Notes under the pieces: model-generated
Seen by the model: only the letters and a program-made list of their open reading frames with translations
Databases searched by the model: none
Told to the model about the DNA's origin: nothing
Shown here: positions 44,201 to 52,012 of the stretch, piece after piece
Layout: every line of letters begins with the position of its first letter
How positions within the stretch are numbered: the first letter of the stretch is position 1
Assembly: GCF_026810505.1 (NCBI RefSeq)
Contig: NZ_CP101750.1
Coordinates: 2,633,448-2,697,447, forward strand
Origin: Streptomyces sp. Je 1-369
Lineage (GTDB): Bacteria; Actinomycetota; Actinomycetes; Streptomycetales; Streptomycetaceae
Length of the DNA stretch: 64,000 nucleotides
Direction: 5' to 3'
Position numbers and translations under genes: made by a program

Positions 44201-47200
44201 TGGTCTCCGCCCGTGCCGTGCCCTGGGCCGGGTCCAGTGGGACGTAGCCGCGTCCCGACTTGAGGGACGCGAGCATCGCGACGATCAGGTCGGCGCCGCG
44301 CGGCAGCCACAGGGCGACCGGGGCACCGGCTCCCTCACCGACCGTACGGAACACCGCCGCGAGCCGTTCCGCCCGGGCCTCCAACTCGGCGTACGTCAGC
44401 TCGCCTTCGTCACTGAGCACCGCCGTCCGGCCGGGAGCCACCTGCGCCCACCGCGACGTCAGCGAGTGGACCGTGCTGCTCGTCCGCTGCCGGACCGGGC
44501 CGTGGCTCCACTCCCCCGACTCCGGCACCGGCACCGGCACCGCGGCGGCGGCGACGTCGTCCGCTCCCACCGCCGCCGCGAGGATGCCCCTGAACGTCCC
44601 GAAGAGCGCGTCGACCGTCGCCTCGTCGAAGAGGTCGGTGTGGTACTCCAGGTGGCAGCGGACGCCGTCCGGCAGGTCGGTGAAGTAGACGCTGAGATCG
44701 GTCAGCGCCTTGTCCGGGCCCGAGTCGAGCGGTGTCGCCCGCACCCCGGGCAGGTCGAAGCGGAACGGGTCGCCCGTCTCGAACTCGGCGAGTGTCTGGA
44801 AGACCGGCGTACGGTCGAGGGCGCGCGGCGGCGCCAGCTCCCGCACGACCGCCTCGAAGGGCACGTCGGCGTGGTCGTACGCGTCCAGGGCCACCCCGCG
44901 CACCCGGTCCAGGAGCGTGCCGAAGTCCGGGTTCCCGGTGAGATCGAGGCGCAGCGCCAGCGTGTTGACGAAGAAGCCGACCACGTCCTCGTACTCGGGC
45001 TTGCGGTCGGACATCGGCGTGCCGATGACCAGGTCGTCCTGGCCGGTGACGCGGTGCAGGGCGGCCGCGTACCCGGCGAGCAGGGTCATGAAGAGGGTGC
45101 TGCGGCGGGCACGGCTGAATTCCCGTACGCGGGCGGACAGTTCGGCGTCCAGCGTGCGGAACAGGGCACGGCCGTTGGACGTCATGACCGTCGGCCTCGG
45201 CCGGTCGGTCGGCAGGGCCAGGACGGGCAGGTCGCCGTCGAGCGCCTTCTTCCAGTACGCCAGGTCCTCGGCCGCCTTGGGGCCGCCCAGCGAGTCGAGC
45301 TGCGCGCGGGCGTGGTCCGCGTACGTGCGGGGGAGGGCCGGGAGGTCCGCCGACCGCTCGCCCGGCAGCTGCGCGCGGTAGAGGGCGGACACGTCGCGGG
45401 CGAGCACGGCCGCCGACGCCGCGTCCATCACGATGTGGTGCAGGGACAGCACGAGGACGTGCCGCCGCTCGCCGAGCCGGACGAGGCGCGTCACGAACAA
45501 CGGCCCCTCCGCCAGGTCGAAGCGGCGCGCGCTCTCCTGCCTCAGTACGGCGGCGACGGCGTCCCCGTCTCCCCCCGTACGGTCGGCTCCCGTACCGTCG
45601 CCTCCCGTACCCTCGACAATCTCGAAGTCCACCTCGCCCGGCGGGCGCGTGAACTGGCGCGGTTCGCCTGCCACGTCGCGGAAGACCGTGCGCAGCTGGC
45701 CGTGGCGCGCGGCGAGAGCGCGGAGCGCGGTCCGCAGCGCCGGAACGTTCAGCGGGCCTTCGAGCTCGATGGCCTTGGTCTCGTTGTACGCGGTGCGGCC
45801 GGGCAGCATCCGCTCCAGGAACCAGACGCGCTGCTGGCCGGGCGAGAGCGGAGCGCCCTGGTGGTCGGCGGATATGTGGGCGGCGGCTAGGTGGGCGGGG
45901 GCCGGTTCCGGGGCCTTCGGAAAAGCCGCAGGAAGAGCCGTCGAAAAAGCCGCAGGAAGAGCCGCAGGAGTCTCGTACGCGCCCCGCAACCCGTCGAAGT
46001 GCCGCAACCCGTCCCGCAGCGCCGCAGGGTCCACGCCGAAGTCGACGAGCCCGACGATCTCGTCCGCGCCCGCCGCGCGCACCGCGTCCACGACGGGCCG
46101 CACGCTCTCGGGGCTGCCGATGAGGGCGCGCTGGTCGCAGTAGCGGTCGTAGGCGCGGCGGAAGACCACGTCCAGGTCGTCCTCGGTCATCGTCGACATG
46201 TCGATCTTCTGGCCCAGGCTGTTCGCCACGTTGCCGAACAGGGACAGGGACGAGCGCATGTACCGGGCCAGGGGGTCGCGGGCGACGGCGCGGGCCGCCG
46301 CGTGGTCCTCGGCGAGGTAGGTGTGCAGCAGCACGGCCACGTGCCCGGCGTCCGGGTCCAGGCCGCACTCGGCGCGCGTACGGCGGTAGAGCGCGACGTT
46401 GTCGCGGAGCTGCTCGACGCTCTGGGTCATGAGGTTGGTGACGATGCCGACGTCGTTGCGCGCGGCCAGTTCGTACGACGCGGGGTTGCCGACGACCGCC
46501 GTGTACATGGGCGGCGCGTCCTGCACGGGGCGGGGGAACAGCCGCAGGTCGCTCTCGCCGTTCCCGGTGGTGCGGCGCACCGGCTCACCGCGCCACAACT
46601 TCCGCACCTCCGCGACCTGTTCGTACATCTTCTCCTTGTGGGTGCCGAAGCGCTCCGGGAAGAAGACGAAGTCGTTGGCGTGCCAGCCGCTCGCGCAGCC
46701 GATGCCGATCCGGCCGCCGGAGAGGTTGTCGACCATCGACCACTCTTCGGCGACACGGATCGGATCGTGCAGCGGCAGCACGACGGAGCCCGCGTTGATG
46801 CGGATGCGCCCGGTCTCGCGGGCGAGCGCGGCGGCGAGGACGACGGGGTTGGGGAAGAGGCCGCCGAAGGAGTGGAAGTGCCGCTCGGGGATCCACAGGG
46901 AGTGGAATCCGTGGCGGTCGGCGAACCGGGCGGTCTCCAGGAGGTGGTCGTACTTGCCGTGCCGGGACGTCGCCTCGTCGTCCTGCGGGTAGTCCCCGAA
47001 GAAGTAGACGCCGAAGTCGAGGGAGCGGGGCTTCTGTTCCACCCGCTCCGGTCGCTCGGCGGTCGCGGCCGCCGCCCGGTTCCAGGCCATGGCCTTCGGC
47101 TTCGCCGCGGGGACCACCGCCTTGTTCGCTGGCTTGTTCGCCCGCTTGTTCGCTGGCTTGTTCCCGAGCGGGAAGCCCGCCCCGCGCAGCTCCCGCAGGG

Positions 47201-48698
47201 AGTCCTTCACCGCGTCCACGATGAACTCAACGTCCCCGTCGGTGTGTTCGGTGGACAGGAAGAAGTTGCGCCACTCCCACACGTGCACGCCGCGCAGCAT
47301 CAGGTGGTGGTAGAGCAGTTCCATGTCCGCGCGGTGTTCGAAGCGGAACATCGAGCCGAAGTGGCTCATGCTCAGCGCGTATCCCTCGTCCTCGAAGAAG
47401 GAGTTGAGCGTGGTGGCGAGGTCGTCCGTGCGGGCGTTCAGCCGCTCCTGGAGACGCGGGCTGTGCTCCTTGAGGTGGGCGAGCACGGCGCGGGTGGCGA
47501 CCATAGACACCGGGTGCTGGATGTACGTACCGCCGAAGAACGTCGTGTCGGCGGCCGGATAGCTGGCGTCCCCGTAGCTCCAGTGGCCGCCGTCGATGCC
47601 GTCCATGATGTCGGCGCGGCCCGCGATGGCACCGATGGGGAAGCCGCCGCCGAGCAGTTTCCCGTACGTGGCGAGGTCGGGCGTGACCCCGTAGAGCTCC
47701 TGGGCGCCGCGCGGCGCGGGCCGGAAGCCGGTCAGCATCTCGTCGAAGAGCAGCACGATGCCGTGCCGACGGGTCAGCTCGCGCAGGCGGCGTACGAAGT
47801 CGGCGGGCCGGAGCGACGGATGGCGGCTCTGCACGGGCTCGACGAGGACCGCGGCGATGTCGGCGGCCTGCTGCTCGATGACGGCGAGGCTCTCCTCGCC
47901 GCCGTACGGCAGGACGAGCAGGTCGGCGACGGCGTTCGGCGGGACGCCCGCGGACATCGGGACGGTCGTCAGGCCCTCGCCGCCGGTGCGCGGGGAGCGG
48001 CCCAGCACGTTGTCGTTGTGGCCGTGGTACGCGCCCTCGAACGTGATGATGCGGGAGCGTCCGGTGGCGGCGCGGGCGAGCCGGATCGCCGCGGAGTTCG
48101 CCTCCGTACCGGAGTTGGCGAAGGCGACGCGCTCCATGCCGGTCAGCTCGGCGAGCAGCTCGGCGGCCTCGCCGGTCTCCACGTTGCGCGGGCCGAGCTG
48201 GATGCCGCGCGAGAGGTGCTCGCGGACCGCCTCGGTGACGAAGTCGGGCTCGTGGCCGAAGAGCAGGACGCCGAAGCCCATCGTGATGTCGACGTACCGG
48301 TTGCCGTCGATGTCCTCGAGCCACGACCCCCGCGCCCGCCGCCCCGCGATCGGGTACAGCATCTCCTTCGTACTGCTGCGGAAGCCGACCGCCGCCCTGC
48401 TGTCGGCGAGCACGCGCCGGTAGCGCTGGGCGATGCTCTTGGACGTGGGCGTCTTCGCGGTGTAGCGGCGCACCAGGTCGTCGAGGTGGGCCCGCTGGGT
48501 GTCGGAGGCGTTGCCGCGGAGCATGCCGGAGCCGCGGGCGACCTCCGGGCGCGGCCCGTGCTGGGCGGCCCGGGGTGCCGGGGAGTCCGCCGCCTCCTCC
48601 TGGGTGCCCATCTGCCGGGCGATGCGCTGCGACAGCTCGGCCATCGCCGCGAGGTCCTGGTCGACGGCGGCGGATACGGTGTCTGCTCCCCCGGTCAT
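41271..48698 (-). CDS. Hybrid megasynthase: aminotransferase - luciferase-like monooxygenase - C - A - PCP - C
   Basis: This 2475-residue assembly-line protein holds six domains (approximate residues). First is a class III aminotransferase (70-510) with PLP lysine near 343 in TYGKLLGGGFPIGA. Next is an FMN-dependent luciferase-like monooxygenase (555-905, LDFGVYFFGDYP, LWIPERHFHSFGG) of the natural-product LLM type. A condensation domain (940-1385, HHIVMDA) and an adenylation domain (1430-1905, YTSGSTGTPKG, NVYGPTE, GNGKLDR) follow. A PCP (FFELGGHSL near 1959) and a second condensation domain (2040-2475, HHAACDG) complete it. No thioesterase or reductase is present. The aminotransferase and monooxygenase should turn an ACP-bound beta-ketoacyl chain into 3-amino-2-hydroxyacyl, then join it to one amino acid. 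The start ATG overlaps the PKS stop (ATGA). The linkers contain PANK and NGATV repeats. Confidence 0.93.
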   Translation of the reverse strand: MTGGADTVSAAVDQDLAAMAELSQRIARQMGTQEEAADSPAPRAAQHGPRPEVARGSGMLRGNASDTQRAHLDDLVRRYTAKTPTSKSIAQRYRRVLADSRAAVGFRSSTKEMLYPIAGRRARGSWLEDIDGNRYVDITMGFGVLLFGHEPDFVTEAVREHLSRGIQLGPRNVETGEAAELLAELTGMERVAFANSGTEANSAAIRLARAATGRSRIITFEGAYHGHNDNVLGRSPRTGGEGLTTVPMSAGVPPNAVADLLVLPYGGEESLAVIEQQAADIAAVLVEPVQSRHPSLRPADFVRRLRELTRRHGIVLLFDEMLTGFRPAPRGAQELYGVTPDLATYGKLLGGGFPIGAIAGRADIMDGIDGGHWSYGDASYPAADTTFFGGTYIQHPVSMVATRAVLAHLKEHSPRLQERLNARTDDLATTLNSFFEDEGYALSMSHFGSMFRFEHRADMELLYHHLMLRGVHVWEWRNFFLSTEHTDGDVEFIVDAVKDSLRELRGAGFPLGNKPANKRANKPANKAVVPAAKPKAMAWNRAAAATAERPERVEQKPRSLDFGVYFFGDYPQDDEATSRHGKYDHLLETARFADRHGFHSLWIPERHFHSFGGLFPNPVVLAAALARETGRIRINAGSVVLPLHDPIRVAEEWSMVDNLSGGRIGIGCASGWHANDFVFFPERFGTHKEKMYEQVAEVRKLWRGEPVRRTTGNGESDLRLFPRPVQDAPPMYTAVVGNPASYELAARNDVGIVTNLMTQSVEQLRDNVALYRRTRAECGLDPDAGHVAVLLHTYLAEDHAAARAVARDPLARYMRSSLSLFGNVANSLGQKIDMSTMTEDDLDVVFRRAYDRYCDQRALIGSPESVRPVVDAVRAAGADEIVGLVDFGVDPAALRDGLRHFDGLRGAYETPAALPAAFSTALPAAFPKAPEPAPAHLAAAHISADHQGAPLSPGQQRVWFLERMLPGRTAYNETKAIELEGPLNVPALRTALRALAARHGQLRTVFRDVAGEPRQFTRPPGEVDFEIVEGTGGDGTGADRTGGDGDAVAAVLRQESARRFDLAEGPLFVTRLVRLGERRHVLVLSLHHIVMDAASAAVLARDVSALYRAQLPGERSADLPALPRTYADHARAQLDSLGGPKAAEDLAYWKKALDGDLPVLALPTDRPRPTVMTSNGRALFRTLDAELSARVREFSRARRSTLFMTLLAGYAAALHRVTGQDDLVIGTPMSDRKPEYEDVVGFFVNTLALRLDLTGNPDFGTLLDRVRGVALDAYDHADVPFEAVVRELAPPRALDRTPVFQTLAEFETGDPFRFDLPGVRATPLDSGPDKALTDLSVYFTDLPDGVRCHLEYHTDLFDEATVDALFGTFRGILAAAVGADDVAAAAVPVPVPESGEWSHGPVRQRTSSTVHSLTSRWAQVAPGRTAVLSDEGELTYAELEARAERLAAVFRTVGEGAGAPVALWLPRGADLIVAMLASLKSGRGYVPLDPAQGTARAETILAESGARILVTNGSAAGDTGPRPKAPAGTVPVDVTAPAPTRATTSPDRSPTAPDSLCFAIYTSGSTGTPKGVAIPHRAVVDLCQWHHERFGFTADDRSAAVCSQGFDAAALEIWPALTAGATVVVADETVRKDPAALARWYAERRVTFSILPTALGEAVLALPVSQQPPLRHLLLGGDVMRTRPRPGAPYETVNVYGPTEVTVLCTAATVGPRAPEGPDLPIPIGRPVHNVILRVLGEGGREVSGDEVGELYVGGPGVATGYLGRPELTAERFVRDPRGTDVRMYRTGDLVCWNDDGALEFRGRTDDQVKVRGYRVEPEEVSRALNGLPGVRDAVVLARRDHHGDARLVAYVVRKEDVHDPDVPAPDLSAQGFSDRLTAELAERLPDHLVPRAWAVLPALPLSGNGKLDRAALPAPGIVTNPAARPSSVEARLKRLWAQEFDIDASAITPDVSFFELGGHSLTAIRLANGVREEFGTEYPVARFYEEPTFRAMAAYLAVNGATVQRPVNGATVRRAGDGEAVRRAAGGEVAEPGDTPARAPLTAQQSAFLTRHRTHPRPQIYNVAMRLTLTGTLDVPALRTAFTQLIARHEALRTRFVADGDGEWWQEALRARPVELPEEDLFARHGSADAAAEEADRLAGETAAVPYDIEAELAPVLRLMRVDHDRWVLLFVLHHAACDGWSVSLLLRELAALYGTEATGAPHGLPAADTLPQQGEYARWQREHSRTQDKDRLVAHWARELAGARFGMPLPLDRPRPAELSGAGDVVLFTVGEGARADVEELARRHRTTPFVVTAAAFARLVAEVGEQGPDVVLGISHANRERREFEALAACTVSSFTLRIRGDAAASFGALVDQVARTSVGAIDHAAPLRAVAADVSAVLGTEVPDRLPLGFQYQSSLETEVELPGLVTAVEDLAVPGARSEFNFGLIPTGDVLSGYLEYSTDLWDRSTVEAWTEAYGRLLAREVGEALRGEG

Positions 48699-51600
48699 CG
48701 GCCCGCCTGCGCGGTGAGCAGCTGGGAGAGCTGTCCCATCAGCTGGAGCTGCACCTGCGTGAGCTGCTGGAGCTGCCGCCGGAGCTCTTCGACCTCTTGA
48801 CGAGTGGCGTACGCGTCATGACGCGTGGCGTCCACGGCGACAGGCGGAGTCTCGCGGGCGGCCGGACGCTCCTCAGCCGCCGCAACGGGGGCGGGGGCCG
48901 CAGCAGGGGCCGGAGCCGCGGCGGGGGCCGGAGCCGCCTTGCCCGCGATGATCACCGCGAGCCCGCGCGCCGTCCCCGCCTCCTCGAAGAGCTCCCGCAT
49001 CGAGACCTTGACCCGGTGCTCCTCCTCCAGCTCGCGCAGCACCCCGATCATCTGCAACGAGTCCGCGCCGAGGTCGAAGAAGGACGCGTCCTCGGCTATC
49101 TCGCTGGTGTCGTAGCTGAGGTGCTTCGCGGTGACCTTGATGATGTGCTGGAGCACCCGCTCGACCGCTGCTTCGTCCTGTGCCACTTCCGCCCCATCCC
49201 TGATCGGTTGTTCGGGTTGTACGTGCTGTACGGGTTGTTCGGGTCGTACGGGCCGGGGAAGGTAGTTCTCCGGCCCCGTCCAGTAGTCCTTGTGCTGGAA
49301 GCGGTATCCGGGCAGCGGGATCCTGCGGCCGCCCACCCCATCCACGAGGGTCCGCCAGCCGACCGGCGCCCCGGCCCGGTACAGTCCGGCGGCCGCGTCC
49401 CACAGCGGTGCGAGCCCCGCACCGCGCCGCAGTGTCGGATGCGCGGCCCGGCCCGGGAGCGCCTGGCGGGCGAGGCTGCTGAGGGTCGTGTGCGGGCCGA
49501 TCTCGACCAGCGTGCCAACGATGTCGTACGAGACGCGCAACTCCCCGAGCACGTCGGCGAACCGGACCGGCTCACGCGCCTGCCGTACGAGATAGTCGGC
49601 GTCCGGTACCCATCCGGCCGGGCGCGTACGCCCATCGAGACCGCTCACGAACGGCACGCGGCTCCCCCGCCGCACCACCCCGCCGACGAGCTCCCGGAGC
49701 CCGTCGAGTGCCGGGTCCATGAGGGCCGTGTGGAAGGCGTGCCGCACCGGGAGTTCACGTGCGTGGATGCCGCGCTCGGCGAGGAGTTCCGTCAGCCGTG
49801 CCATGGCGGCCGCCGGGCCCGCGAGGACCTGGCTGTGTTCGCCGTTCGTGACGGCGAGCTCCACGCCGGGCACCTCCGCCGCCAGCTTCCGCGCCGTGTG
49901 CGTGTCCGTCGGGACGGCGACCATCGCGCCGGGCGCGCACCGCTCCCGCATGAGCCTCCCCCGCCCCGCGGTCAGCCGCAGCCCGTCCTCGGCACTCAGC
50001 ACACCGGCGGCGTACAGCGCGCCGTACTCCCCCACGCTGTGCCCCGCCACCACGTCCGGCTCGATCCCGGCCTCCCGCCACAGGCGGACGAGTGCGCACT
50101 GCAACGTGAAGAGGGCGGGTTGCGCCACCTCGGTGTCCAGGACCGGCTCGCCCGTGTCCGCGCCCCGGGGGTCACCCAGCAGCGCGTCGAGGAGGCCGCC
50201 CCCACCGGTGAGGTCCGCGAACTGCCGCTCGCGGGCGTCCAGGGTTTCGCGTACGACGGCGAACCGCTCGTACAGGGGACGGGCCGCGCCCCGGTGCAGG
50301 CTGCCCTGCCCCGTGAAGAGGAACCCGGCACCGCCCCCGCCCGAAGGCCGTGCCCCCGCCCGTGACCGCGGCCGCGTGAGCCAGTCGTCCAGCGCCCCGC
50401 TCAGCGCCGCCACCGTGTCGCCGCGCACCGCGAGCCGGTGTCCGCGGTGGGAGCGGCCCAGGGCCAGCGTGGTCACGAGGTCGGCGTGGTGCGTGGCGGG
50501 GTGGGCGCGCAGGTGGTCGCGGAGGGCCGTGGCGTTGTCGGCGAGCGCCTTCTCCGTGTGGCCGGAGACCACCAGGACGCCCGGGGGACTCGGAAAGCCC
50601 GGCTCGTCGGCGGTCGCCCGGGGCGCGGGCGCGGGGGCCTCCTCCAGGACGACGTGGACGTTGGTGCCGCCGACCCCGAACGAGCTGACGCAGGCCCTGC
50701 GCGGCCCGTCGCCCGCGGGCCACGGGCGCGCGGCCCCGGGGATGTAGAACGGGCTGGCCGCGAGGTCAAGGGCGGGGTTGGGGCGGCGGAAGTTGGCCAT
50801 CGGCGGGATGACGCGGTGCCGTAGCACCAGGAGCGCCTTGACCAGGCTCGCCAGGCCCGAACACACGTCGAGGTGACCGATGTTGGCCTTGACCGAGCCG
50901 AGCGCGCAGTAGCCCGTGCGGTCGGTGTCGGCGCGGAACGCGGCCGTGGCGCCCGCGAACTCGATGGGGTCGCCCTTGAACGTGCCGGTGCCGTGCGTCT
51001 CCAGGTAGCCGACCGTGCCCGCGTCGACGCCCGCCCGGTCGAGGGCCCGGCGGATCGCCCCGCGCTGGCCGGCCGCGCTGGGCGCGCTGAACGCCTTCTT
51101 GTCCGCGCCGTCGTTGTTGACGCCCCAGCCCCGGATGACGCCGTGGATGTGGTCGCCGTCCGCGAGGGCCCGGTCGAGGCGCTTCAGCACCAGCGCCACG
51201 ACGCCCGTACCGCCGACGGTCCCGTCCGCGTCGGCGTCGAAGGGGCGCAGGCGGCCGCTCTTGGAGAGGATGGACCCCTTGACGTACTGGTACCCGATCA
51301 CCTGCGGCACGTGCAGGGCGGTGGCCCCGGCGACGGCGATGTCGCACTCGCCCGCGACCACGGACTGCGCGGCGAGGTAGGCCGCGGTGAGCGAACTGGA
51401 GCACGCCGTCTGGACGTTGACCGCGGGCCCTGTCAGGCCGAGCCGGTAGGCGGCGCGGTTCGCGGTGAAGTCGGTGAAGTTGCCGATGGTGACCTGGAGT
51501 CCGGCGACCCAGTCCGCGATGCCGCCCTGGAGGACGTTGTTCTGGAGGTAGGTCTGGAGGGAGTAGAGGTGATAGCCGGTACTGGCGTACACCCCCACGT

Positions 51601-52012
51601 CACGGGCACCGCCATCCGCTCCCGGTTCACCCGCGTACCCCGCGTTCTCCAGCGCGTGGTGGACGCACTCCAGGAACAGCCGCTGCTGCGGGTCGGTGAT
51701 CCGCGCCTCGTGCGCGCTCATCCCGAAGAACCCCGCGTCGAACCCCGCGATCCCGTCGAGCACCCCGCTCGCCCCGACGAACTCCTCGGCCCGGTACACC
51801 TCCTCGGGCACCCCGGCGGCGGCGAGTTCGTCCTCCGTGAAGCGGCGGATGCGGTCGGCGCCGTCGTGAATCGTGCGCCAGAACTCCTCCGGGGTGTCGG
51901 CGCCGGGCAGCCGAAAGGACATCCCGATGACGGCGACGGCGTCACGTGCAGGAGCGGAGGCAGGGACAGGAGCAGGGACAGGAGCGGGGGCAGGGGCAGG
52001 GGCTGTGGTCAT
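48695..52012 (-). CDS. Type I polyketide synthase module KS-AT-ACP
   Basis: This single PKS module (1105 aa) has an Ala/Pro-rich N-terminus and a ketosynthase (about 28-450) with TACSSSL near 203, ETHGTGTFKGDP near 340 and KANIGHLD near 375. The acyltransferase (about 530-830) has GHSVGEYGAL near 656 and HAFH near 758, the malonyl-CoA signature. An ACP follows with DLGADSLQM near 982. A C-terminal coiled coil (EVEELRRQLQQLTQVQL) is a likely docking tail for the next protein. There is no KR, DH or ER, so the product stays a beta-ketoacyl-ACP, as the following aminotransferase needs. There is no loading domain, so the starter acyl group must come from a free acyl-CoA or in trans. The ATG at 52012 overlaps the exporter stop. 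Confidence 0.93.
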   Translation of the reverse strand: MTTAPAPAPAPVPAPVPASAPARDAVAVIGMSFRLPGADTPEEFWRTIHDGADRIRRFTEDELAAAGVPEEVYRAEEFVGASGVLDGIAGFDAGFFGMSAHEARITDPQQRLFLECVHHALENAGYAGEPGADGGARDVGVYASTGYHLYSLQTYLQNNVLQGGIADWVAGLQVTIGNFTDFTANRAAYRLGLTGPAVNVQTACSSSLTAAYLAAQSVVAGECDIAVAGATALHVPQVIGYQYVKGSILSKSGRLRPFDADADGTVGGTGVVALVLKRLDRALADGDHIHGVIRGWGVNNDGADKKAFSAPSAAGQRGAIRRALDRAGVDAGTVGYLETHGTGTFKGDPIEFAGATAAFRADTDRTGYCALGSVKANIGHLDVCSGLASLVKALLVLRHRVIPPMANFRRPNPALDLAASPFYIPGAARPWPAGDGPRRACVSSFGVGGTNVHVVLEEAPAPAPRATADEPGFPSPPGVLVVSGHTEKALADNATALRDHLRAHPATHHADLVTTLALGRSHRGHRLAVRGDTVAALSGALDDWLTRPRSRAGARPSGGGGAGFLFTGQGSLHRGAARPLYERFAVVRETLDARERQFADLTGGGGLLDALLGDPRGADTGEPVLDTEVAQPALFTLQCALVRLWREAGIEPDVVAGHSVGEYGALYAAGVLSAEDGLRLTAGRGRLMRERCAPGAMVAVPTDTHTARKLAAEVPGVELAVTNGEHSQVLAGPAAAMARLTELLAERGIHARELPVRHAFHTALMDPALDGLRELVGGVVRRGSRVPFVSGLDGRTRPAGWVPDADYLVRQAREPVRFADVLGELRVSYDIVGTLVEIGPHTTLSSLARQALPGRAAHPTLRRGAGLAPLWDAAAGLYRAGAPVGWRTLVDGVGGRRIPLPGYRFQHKDYWTGPENYLPRPVRPEQPVQHVQPEQPIRDGAEVAQDEAAVERVLQHIIKVTAKHLSYDTSEIAEDASFFDLGADSLQMIGVLRELEEEHRVKVSMRELFEEAGTARGLAVIIAGKAAPAPAAAPAPAAAPAPVAAAEERPAARETPPVAVDATRHDAYATRQEVEELRRQLQQLTQVQLQLMGQLSQLLTAQAGR

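Noticed and set aside
41598..45890. A 1430-codon plus-strand open frame opposite the NRPS
   Set aside because: It is a mirror frame of the C, A and PCP domains. The composition is that of a GC-rich shadow, and no start context or domain is present.
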